This document shows positions 16,186 to 21,946 of a stretch of 21,946 nucleotides of DNA, piece by piece. The first letter of the stretch is position 1. Every line of letters starts with the position of its first letter. The notes under the pieces are model-generated. The model saw only the letters and a list, made by a program, of their open reading frames with translations. It was not told the DNA's origin and searched no databases. Made by a program: the position numbers and the translations under genes. The stretch comes from Pseudomonadales bacterium. Lineage in GTDB: Bacteria > Pseudomonadota > Gammaproteobacteria > Pseudomonadales > Pseudohongiellaceae. The stretch lies in NCBI GenBank assembly GCA_022360535.1, contig JAKSCP010000544.1:1-21946 (forward strand), given 5' to 3'.

Positions 16186-17120
16186 CAGGAATCGGAATCC
16201 AAATACTGTTGCCGCAATTCCTCAGGTGCCAAAGGAAACCCTAACTGTTTGCGGCTTTGAAAATAGGTCTCGGCGACGGCGCGGGCCAGGCTACGCACCC
16301 GCAAGATAAAGCGTTGGCGCTCGGTAACGGAGATCGCGTTGCGGGCGTCGAGTAAATTGAAATAGTGAGAGGCTTTCAATACCTGTTCGTAAGCGGGCAG
16401 TGCCAGTTGTTTCTCCAGTAGGTCATTGCAGAGTGATTCACACTCATCGAAATAGCGAAACAACTTATCCACGTCAGCATGCTCAAAATTAAAGGCTGAC
16501 ATCTCCACTTCATTTTGCTTAAACACATCGCCATAGGTCACTTTACCTGCTGGCCCATCGGTCCAAACAATGTCGTAAATACTGTCTACACCTTGCAGGT
16601 ACATTGCAATGCGCTCGATCCCATAAGTGATCTCGCCACTTACCGGATGACATTCCAGACCTCCCACTTGTTGGAAGTACGTGAACTGAGTTACCTCCAT
16701 ACCGTTTAGCCAAACTTCCCAGCCAAGACCCCATGCGCCGAGAGTGGGAGATTCCCAGTTGTCTTCAACAAACCTTACGTCGTGGATAGACATGTCTATA
16801 CCCAGGCTCTTCAATGAATCCAAATACAATTCTTGAATGTCCTTGGGTGATGGTTTGAGAATGACCTGAAACTGATAGTAGTGCTGCAGGCGATTGGGGT
16901 TCTCACCGTAACGCCCATCCGTGGGTCGGCGGCAGGGCTGCACGTAAGCAGTGTTCCAACTTTCGGGACCGATAGCACGCAGGAAGGTAGCAGGATGAAA
17001 CGTTCCCGCTCCCACTTCCAGGTCCAAAGGCTGCAGTACCACACAACCCTTTTCAGCCCAAAATTGCTGTAAAGCCAGGATTAGCCCCTGGAATGTTGAG
17101 AGGTCGTTAGTGGTACTCAC
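16185..17120 (-). CDS. glyQ: Glycyl-tRNA synthetase alpha subunit
   Basis: GlyQ carries the class II catalytic core of glycyl-tRNA synthetase. Hallmarks are TFQGLILALQQFWAEKGCVV, EVGAGTFHPATFLRA, RRPTDGRYGENPNRLQHYY, ESPTLGAWGLGWEVWLNGME, FQQVGG and GEITYGIERIAMYLQG. The start is uncertain. I prefer the GTG at 17120-17118, which gives about 311 residues beginning MSTTNDLSTFQG, like known homologues. The alternative is a TTG at 17156-17154, which gives 323 residues and has an AAGGA only 3 nt before it. No ATG exists in this stretch. The gene leads the leftward glyQ-glyS-gmhB-plsC cluster and diverges from the acyltransferase. Confidence 0.96.
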   Translation of the reverse strand: MSTTNDLSTFQGLILALQQFWAEKGCVVLQPLDLEVGAGTFHPATFLRAIGPESWNTAYVQPCRRPTDGRYGENPNRLQHYYQFQVILKPSPKDIQELYLDSLKSLGIDMSIHDVRFVEDNWESPTLGAWGLGWEVWLNGMEVTQFTYFQQVGGLECHPVSGEITYGIERIAMYLQGVDSIYDIVWTDGPAGKVTYGDVFKQNEVEMSAFNFEHADVDKLFRYFDECESLCNDLLEKQLALPAYEQVLKASHYFNLLDARNAISVTERQRFILRVRSLARAVAETYFQSRKQLGFPLAPEELRQQYLDSDS

Positions 17121-17156
17121 GGTATTAGAATTGCTCAGGATTTCGCGGGGCTGCAA

Positions 17157-17245
17157 TTATCCTTGATTATCTATAACTATTCCACCAAGCCCCGTCGTTT
17201 GGGCATCTCAGCAGAGTATGCTGAACCTGTTTTGTGATAAGTTAG
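17157..17245. other. Divergent regulatory gap between glyQ and acyltransferase gene
   Basis: This short region separates glyQ from the rightward acyltransferase frame, which opens after a stop at 17243-17245. It contains a perfect 6-bp inverted repeat, TCAGCA/TGCTGA (17208-17213 and 17219-17224, 5-bp loop), and an AT-rich stretch near 17164-17180 that could hold the glyQ -10. I could not assign a confident promoter to either gene. No T run follows the hairpin, so a terminator is unlikely; an operator is possible. Confidence 0.35.
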
Positions 17246-17338
17246 CGCTTCAGATTCTTCTCATTCGTTAAGCCAAGAGCAAACACCATCCAGTCCGCCA
17301 GCTACATTCTCATACGAGGATTCCTGTGGTTCCTGTCA

Positions 17339-18184
17339 TTGTTGCCCCTTTCAGTGCTGCACTGGATTGCAGGTGTTTGGGGCAGATTGCTTTACTTATT
17401 CCCGACCAAGGCCAAGGACACTACCAGTAAAAATCTGCACCATTGCTTTCCCGAACGCTCCGAATCAGAAATTCAATCGCTTATCAAAGCAAGCCTGGTC
17501 AACACTGCCTGTACTGCACTGGAGATGGGAAAAGCCTGGGCTGCACCCATGGCACAAACCTTGTCTCTCGTTAAAGGTGAGAGCGGGTACGCAGAATTTC
17601 GTCGCGCGGTAGAAAGTGAACAAGGCGTGATACTCATCGCGCCCCATTTGAGCAATTGGGAGATCTTTGGTTTTTTTGCCTGCGAAGGGCTACCTTCAAA
17701 TTTCATGTACCAACCACCACGGGTTGCAGGGCTCGATCGCTTGCTGCGGGAAGTGCGCGCCCGCAACGGTGTGCAGATGGCACCTACCAATCGAAAAGGC
17801 GTCGCAGAACTGCTCACTGCACTGAAACGGGGAGAGCTGGTGGGCATCCTGCCGGATCAAGTTCCCAATGATGAAAGTGGAATCTTTGCACCGTTTTTCG
17901 GAAAACCCGCATTCACTATGACTCTGGTTAGCAAGTTGGCACAGCGCACCGGCGCCAAAGTATTTTGTGGATATGCCGAGCGGCTGGCACCGGGTCAGGG
18001 CTTCAAAGCGGTGTTCTTGCCGGCAGATGAGGCGGTTTACAGTGAAGATCTTTTGCAATCTGTAGTGGGGTTGAATCGAACCATTGAGCATGCAGTCAAC
18101 AGGTCGTTAACTCAGTATCAATGGGAATACAAACGCTTCAGACGACAACCTGATAACTCAGAATTCTATCGTCTGAATCAGTAG
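17339..18184 (+). CDS. Lysophospholipid/lipid A acyltransferase, LpxL/HtrB family (start uncertain)
   Basis: Members of this family transfer acyl chains onto lipid A or related lipids at the inner membrane. Seen from the TTG at 17339, 281 residues carry KNLHHCFPE, the catalytic HX4E in APHLSNWEIFG (H103, E108), LPDQVPNDESGIFAPFFGKP (171-190) and FTMTLVSKLAQRTGAKV. The N-terminus is odd. Family members begin about 15-20 residues further upstream with a membrane helix, and the frame is open back to 17246. It there encodes a fitting hydrophobic stretch (YILIRGFLWFLSLLPLSVLH). Yet no ATG, GTG or TTG occurs in frame before 17339, so translation may start at ATC 17288, ATT 17306 or CTG 17324 (GAGGA at 17316-17320), or the sequence has an error. 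The stop codon abuts that of trkH. Pseudomonas has a similar gene near glyQ. The exact lipid substrate is not readable. Confidence 0.88.
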   Translation: MLPLSVLHWIAGVWGRLLYLFPTKAKDTTSKNLHHCFPERSESEIQSLIKASLVNTACTALEMGKAWAAPMAQTLSLVKGESGYAEFRRAVESEQGVILIAPHLSNWEIFGFFACEGLPSNFMYQPPRVAGLDRLLREVRARNGVQMAPTNRKGVAELLTALKRGELVGILPDQVPNDESGIFAPFFGKPAFTMTLVSKLAQRTGAKVFCGYAERLAPGQGFKAVFLPADEAVYSEDLLQSVVGLNRTIEHAVNRSLTQYQWEYKRFRRQPDNSEFYRLNQ

Positions 18185-19648
18185 CTAGCGCTTCCAAAAC
18201 ATGGGCGTGAATAACACCAATAGGGTGAATACCTCCAGGCGCCCCAATAGCATGGCAAAGCAGAGTATCCATTTCGCTGTGCCAGGCAGCTCGGCATAAG
18301 TCTGCGCCACACTCGCCAGTCCCGGACCCAGATTGTTGATGCAGGCACCAACGGCAGAAAAGGCCGTAATGATATCCAGACCGGTTGCCAACAGGGCCAA
18401 CAACATCACCATAAATGCCATGACATAGACGGCGAAAAATCCCCACACAGATTCGATGACACGATCCGGCATCACTTTCTTGCCTAGCTTGATTGGGATG
18501 ACGGCGCGGGGATGGATCAGGCGCTGTACTTCTCTTATGCCTTGCTTAAAGATCAACAGGATTCGAATGACTTTCATGCCACCTCCAGTTGAACCGGCGC
18601 AGGCGCCAATGATAGCGGCATAGAGTAGTACATAGGGTAAGAACAATGGCCAGTTACTGAAGTCCGCCGTTGTAAACCCGGTGGTAGTGGCAAACGACAC
18701 AACCTGGAAGGTGCCTTTGATTAAAGATTCTCCAACAGAGCTATAGGTATTGGAGAAATACAGGATGACCACCGTGGTGATCGAAACCGAGAGAAGGATG
18801 AATCCGTAAAACAAGAATTCTGAATCTTGAAAGTAATGGCGAATCGTCGTGTCTCTTTTCTTGCTCCAGGTGATGAAATGCAACGCAAAGTTTATTCCAG
18901 CGATAAACATAAATAACACTGCAACCAATTCCACTAAAGGGTTCTCAAAATACCCAAGGCTTGCATCATGAGTAGAGAATCCACCGATCGCGATGGTGCT
19001 GAAGCTGTGAGAAACGGCGTCGAACAGATCCATCCCAACTAACCAATAGGCCAGAGCGCAGGCAACGGTAAGCGAGAGGTAGATATACCAAAGGTTCTTT
19101 GCCGTCTCTGCCAGGCGAGGAACCAGCTTGTTATCTTTGATGGGCCCCGGGCTTTCAGCCCGATACAGTTGCATGCCCCCTATGCCAAGCATTGGCAATA
19201 GTGCGAGGGCCAACACGATAATGCCCATGCCCCCCATCCATTGCAGCAATTGCCGGTAGAACAATATGGACTTGGGCAATCCATCCAGACCAGAGATAAC
19301 GGTAGCGCCAGTGGTTGTCAGCCCGGAAATGGACTCAAACACCGCATCTGTAAGGGATAAGCTGACGGCTTCAGATAGTAAAAATGGCAAGCAACCCGCA
19401 CTGCCTAATACTGCCCAGAACAGGGTAACCACTAGAAATCCATCGCGGTTACTCAGCTCTTTTTTCTGGCGAGCAGTAACTGACCACAGCAGAAAACCCA
19501 CGATGAAGATAATCAAGAAAGAGTTTAAAAAGGCACCGGCTACACCGTCGCCATAGAGCAGGGAAACTAACAATGGGGGCAAGTTTCCCAGCAAGCTGAA
19601 TATCATCAGCAGTATGCCAATTATTTTTATAACGATAGCAATGTGCAT
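18185..19648 (-). CDS. trkH: Trk potassium uptake system, membrane subunit TrkH
   Basis: TrkH is the potassium-translocating subunit of the Trk system, which works with cytosolic TrkA. The 487 residues are strongly hydrophobic and form four M1-P-M2 repeats. The selectivity-filter segments are visible as SGLTTTGATV, STIAIGGFS, ATTTGFTTADF and GACINNLGPGL. GACAGSTGGGMKVIRI lies in the gating-loop region. It follows trkA by 14 bp. The ribosome-binding sequence AGGAG overlaps the trkA stop and is part of a small hairpin just before the ATG, which points to translational coupling. In E. coli trkH is unlinked to trkA, so this pairing is informative for function. Confidence 0.97.
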   Translation of the reverse strand: MHIAIVIKIIGILLMIFSLLGNLPPLLVSLLYGDGVAGAFLNSFLIIFIVGFLLWSVTARQKKELSNRDGFLVVTLFWAVLGSAGCLPFLLSEAVSLSLTDAVFESISGLTTTGATVISGLDGLPKSILFYRQLLQWMGGMGIIVLALALLPMLGIGGMQLYRAESPGPIKDNKLVPRLAETAKNLWYIYLSLTVACALAYWLVGMDLFDAVSHSFSTIAIGGFSTHDASLGYFENPLVELVAVLFMFIAGINFALHFITWSKKRDTTIRHYFQDSEFLFYGFILLSVSITTVVILYFSNTYSSVGESLIKGTFQVVSFATTTGFTTADFSNWPLFLPYVLLYAAIIGACAGSTGGGMKVIRILLIFKQGIREVQRLIHPRAVIPIKLGKKVMPDRVIESVWGFFAVYVMAFMVMLLALLATGLDIITAFSAVGACINNLGPGLASVAQTYAELPGTAKWILCFAMLLGRLEVFTLLVLFTPMFWKR

Positions 19649-19649
19649 C

Positions 19650-19664
19650 GAGCCAAAGGCTCCT
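19650..19664 (-). promoter_or_regulatory. trkH ribosome-binding site in a coupling hairpin
   Basis: On the minus strand AGGAG (19664-19660) is the only good Shine-Dalgarno for trkH. Its last part belongs to the stem GAGCC (19662-19658), loop TTT, GGCTC (19654-19650), one base before the trkH ATG. The trkA stop TAG is at 19665-19663. A ribosome terminating on trkA would open the stem, so trkH translation should depend on trkA translation. Confidence 0.5.
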
Positions 19665-21036
19665 AAAAGAAAGTTGGATCGACTTCGAAGAGTCGCTCCA
19701 CTGCTGGAATCTGTTTGCTATTGACCAAAAACAGAATGACATGATCATTCTGTTCAATAACAGTGTCGTCATGAGCGATTAGTACTTCGTCATCCCGTAC
19801 GATGGCGCCAATAGTTGTGCCTTCCGGAAGATCTACATCCTGCACCGCTCTTCCAATTACCTTAGAGTGAGACCTGTCACCATGTGCAATAGCTTCCATG
19901 GCTTCCGCGGCACCGCGGCGCAATGAGTGAACATTAACAACATCACCACGTCTGACATGAGCTAACAAGCTGCCGATAGTTGCCAATTGTGGAGAAATAG
20001 CGATATCGATCTCACCACCCTGGACTAAATCTACATAGGCGGGATTATTGATAAGAGCCATGACTTTCTTTGCACCCAAACGCTTCGCTAATAGCGAAGA
20101 CATAATGTTTGCTTCATCGTCATTGGTAAGTGCGAGAAATACATCGGTGTCTTCGATGTTTTCCTCTAACAGCAATTCCTTCTGAGAAGCTTCGCCATTT
20201 AACACGATAGCTTTATTAAGATGCTCAGACAGATAGGTACAGCGCTTGGTATCTTGTTCTATGATTTTGACTTGGTAGCGATCTTCAATGTTTTGCGCGA
20301 AACGGAAGCCGATCTTGCCCCCGCCTGCAATCATTAAACGACGGTAAGGGCGGTCCAGACGGCGTAGTTCTCCCATACAGGAACGAATATTTTCCTGAGC
20401 CGCGACAAAAAACACTACATCATCGGCTTCGATGACAGTTGAGCCCTCTGGCATGATGGCGCGGTCTTTTCGGAAAATTGCGGCGACGCGCGTATCAATT
20501 GATGGCATATGTTGCCGTATTAAACGAATCTCCTGTCCGACTAGTGGGCCTCCATAGAAAGCCTTAACTGCCACTAGTTGCACACGTCCGTCAGCGAAAT
20601 CCAACACCTGCAGTGAACCTGGTAAGTCGATCAACCGCGTGACATAGTCGGAAACGATTTTCTCCGGGCTGATCATGACATCGACGGCGATGCCTTCTTT
20701 GCCAAACAACTTATTGTTGTCGGTATAAGAAGAAGAACGAATGCGGCAGATCTTTTTCGGTACCTGGAATAGCGCATAGGCGACACGACAGGCCACCATA
20801 TTCACTTCATCTGAATCGGTAACCGCGATGAGCATCTCCGCATCGATGGCGCCGGCAGACTCTAATACATCAGGAAGCGAAGGTTCGCCTTCAGTCACTT
20901 TTACATCGAGGCGATCATTAAGTTCGCGAAGGCGTTCGCCATCTTCATCGACGATGGTGATGTCATTCTTTTCCTTAGAAAGAGTCTCGGCGAGGGCACT
21001 GCCCACTGGGTTGGCACCGAGTATGATGATCTTCAT
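19663..21036 (-). CDS. trkA: Trk potassium transporter regulatory subunit TrkA
   Basis: TrkA is a cytoplasmic, nucleotide-binding regulator of TrkH. The 457 residues (458 in E. coli) hold two RCK modules. RCK1 is a Rossmann domain from MKIIILGANPVG plus a TrkA-C domain (about 140-225). RCK2 is a Rossmann domain with IAGGGKIG (about 236-243) plus a TrkA-C domain ending EVDPTFF. Acidic residues that bind the ribose (IVDED, IIEQD) are present at the ends of beta-2. Oddity: the first glycine motif reads GANPVG in place of the common GAGQVG, so its second Gly is Asn. The second motif is normal. It lies 53 bp downstream of rsmB and 14 bp upstream of trkH. Confidence 0.98.
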   Translation of the reverse strand: MKIIILGANPVGSALAETLSKEKNDITIVDEDGERLRELNDRLDVKVTEGEPSLPDVLESAGAIDAEMLIAVTDSDEVNMVACRVAYALFQVPKKICRIRSSSYTDNNKLFGKEGIAVDVMISPEKIVSDYVTRLIDLPGSLQVLDFADGRVQLVAVKAFYGGPLVGQEIRLIRQHMPSIDTRVAAIFRKDRAIMPEGSTVIEADDVVFFVAAQENIRSCMGELRRLDRPYRRLMIAGGGKIGFRFAQNIEDRYQVKIIEQDTKRCTYLSEHLNKAIVLNGEASQKELLLEENIEDTDVFLALTNDDEANIMSSLLAKRLGAKKVMALINNPAYVDLVQGGEIDIAISPQLATIGSLLAHVRRGDVVNVHSLRRGAAEAMEAIAHGDRSHSKVIGRAVQDVDLPEGTTIGAIVRDDEVLIAHDDTVIEQNDHVILFLVNSKQIPAVERLFEVDPTFF

Positions 21037-21073
21037 GATGGCGTAGCGGTTTGGTCCAGTCGGTTTTGCTCCG

Positions 21074-21090
21074 AGGGATAAGCAATCCCT
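21074..21090 (-). other. Short inverted repeat after rsmB
   Basis: AGGGAT (21090-21085, minus) and ATCCCT (21079-21074) form a 6-bp stem with a 5-nt loop at the rsmB stop codon. No T run follows, so it is not a standard terminator. It may be an mRNA-processing or stabilising element between rsmB and trkA, or chance. Confidence 0.25.
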
Positions 21091-21946
21091 TAGTGTTTAC
21101 GAAGCAAGGAATAGAAAAATCCGTCCGGCCCATTTTGCTCTAGCGGCAGGAGTTGTCTTCCATAACTGCATTCTACTCCCCAATCGGCCGTGACGCCCTC
21201 ATATTTAGCGTCCTCGTGGCCGGTAAGAAAGTGGTTTATCACCTCGCTGTTTTCCTGATTGAGAATTGAACAAGTGGTGTAGAGCAACAGACCACCCTCG
21301 GCCAGGCAGGGCCATAAACCTGCCAACAACTGTAACTGCTGCTGTTGCAATTTAACGATGGCGTCATCGGATCGTAGTAACTTGATGTCGGGATGGCGGC
21401 GGATGACTCCGGTTGCTGAGCAGGGGGCATCCAGCAGGATGCGATCGAAGGGCTTACCGTCCCACCACTTATCGAGATCGGCGCTGTTAGCTTGCTTCAC
21501 GATGGCATTCAGTTGTAGGCGGCCAAGGTTCTCGTTAACTCGCTCCAGGCGAGAAGCATTCACGTCCAGCGCGACAACTTGGGTTAGTGAATGCTCACTT
21601 TCAAGAATATGACACAGCTTACCACCCGGTGCAGTGCAGGCATCCAGGACCCTCTGGCGGGGCTTGAGGTCCAATAACGGAGCAACCAGCTGAGACGCCT
21701 CATCCTGCACGCTCACCAGACCGGCCTCGAACCCGGGTAACTCCCATATGTTTTCCGGTTGCTCCAGAACTATCGCTGATTCGGCTAGCTCTCCAATTGA
21801 AAATTGCACACCAGCCTCTACCAGGCTATCAGTATAGGATTCTCGCGAAATCCGGCCGAGATTGACCCTTAGCGTCATAGGCGGTCTTTGATTGTTTACC
21901 GAGAGCAATGCATCAAGCTCACCAGGCCATTGCTGTTGCAGGGCAG
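21090..21946 (-). CDS. rsmB: 16S rRNA (cytosine-967-C5)-methyltransferase RsmB, N-terminus cut by window edge
   Basis: RsmB (Sun/Fmu) makes m5C967 in 16S rRNA using S-adenosylmethionine. The C-terminal 284 codons of about 430 are visible, and the frame stays open to the right edge. Seen are NNQRPPMTLRVN, SVQDEASQLV, the SAM-binding motif DACTAPGGKLCHILE, DRILLDAPCSATGVIRRHPD with the assisting Cys of motif IV, and TTCSILNQENSEV with the catalytic Cys of motif VI. The end is GPDGFFYSLL. Motif I differs slightly from the common CAAPGGKT. Upstream of the window the NusB-like RNA-binding domain and probably fmt and def are expected. It is the first visible gene of the rsmB-trkA-trkH cluster. Confidence 0.97.
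   Translation of the reverse strand, partial: ALQQQWPGELDALLSVNNQRPPMTLRVNLGRISRESYTDSLVEAGVQFSIGELAESAIVLEQPENIWELPGFEAGLVSVQDEASQLVAPLLDLKPRQRVLDACTAPGGKLCHILESEHSLTQVVALDVNASRLERVNENLGRLQLNAIVKQANSADLDKWWDGKPFDRILLDAPCSATGVIRRHPDIKLLRSDDAIVKLQQQQLQLLAGLWPCLAEGGLLLYTTCSILNQENSEVINHFLTGHEDAKYEGVTADWGVECSYGRQLLPLEQNGPDGFFYSLLRKH

Noticed and set aside
16465..16473. DnaA-box-like TTATCCACG in glyQ
   Set aside because: Single one-mismatch site inside a conserved coding region with no neighbouring boxes or AT-rich element.
1..21946. CRISPR arrays, insertion sequences, tRNA/rRNA genes, defence or secondary-metabolite systems
   Set aside because: No regularly spaced repeats, transposase genes, tRNA-like folds or unfamiliar gene clusters were seen; all long genes belong to well-known core families.

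Overview
This 21.9 kb window is the replication-origin region of a gammaproteobacterial chromosome. The gene order is mnmG-mnmE-yidC-yidD-rnpA-rpmH (leftward), then dnaA-dnaN-recF-gyrB (rightward), then plsC-gmhB-glyS-glyQ (leftward), an LpxL/HtrB-family acyltransferase (rightward), and rsmB-trkA-trkH (leftward). This resembles the Pseudomonas/Cellvibrionales arrangement, not the enterobacterial one: mnmG still sits beside mnmE, there is no mioC, and glyQS-gmhB-plsC lie next to gyrB. Protein features agree: beta/gamma-type YidC with a large periplasmic domain, GyrB of 809 residues, two-subunit GlyRS, and TrkA very like pseudomonad TrkA. Moderate GC suggests a marine Cellvibrionales-like organism. 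That placement is inference; the class-level call is firm.

Region 1 (1-6166) is a leftward cluster for ribosomal protein L34, RNase P protein, membrane insertion (YidD, YidC) and tRNA wobble-uridine modification (MnmE, MnmG). MnmG runs off the left edge. A 404-bp gap between mnmE and mnmG holds a good mnmG promoter, a very AT-rich tract and a DnaA-box-like site.

Region 2 (6167-6600) is the divergent rpmH/dnaA intergenic region and the best oriC candidate. It has one perfect DnaA box (TTATCCACA), several near matches, AT-rich tracts, and well-formed promoters facing outward on both sides. It contains no GATC.

Region 3 (6601-12786) is dnaA-dnaN-recF-gyrB: initiator, sliding clamp, recombination mediator and gyrase B. 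Two parS-like ParB-binding sites are embedded in recF, each encoding the peptide FHVE in frame. The second forms a perfect 22-bp palindrome at the 3' end of recF and directly abuts or overlaps an extended -10 promoter for gyrB.

Region 4 (12825-17156) is a tightly packed leftward cluster: glycyl-tRNA synthetase (glyQ, glyS), heptose bisphosphate phosphatase (gmhB) and a PlsC-type acyltransferase. Region 5 (about 17288-21946) holds a lysophospholipid/lipid A acyltransferase with no canonical start codon in its expected N-terminal region, and the rsmB-trkA-trkH cluster (16S rRNA m5C methyltransferase and Trk potassium uptake). The acyltransferase and trkH stop codons abut exactly.

I see no mobile element, CRISPR array, tRNA or rRNA gene. 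Almost everything is conserved core housekeeping DNA, and I found no plausible undescribed multi-gene system. The most interesting signals are regulatory or dual-use: the parS sites coded inside recF, the AT-rich/DnaA-box gap upstream of mnmG, the trkA/trkH coupling hairpin, and the acyltransferase start.
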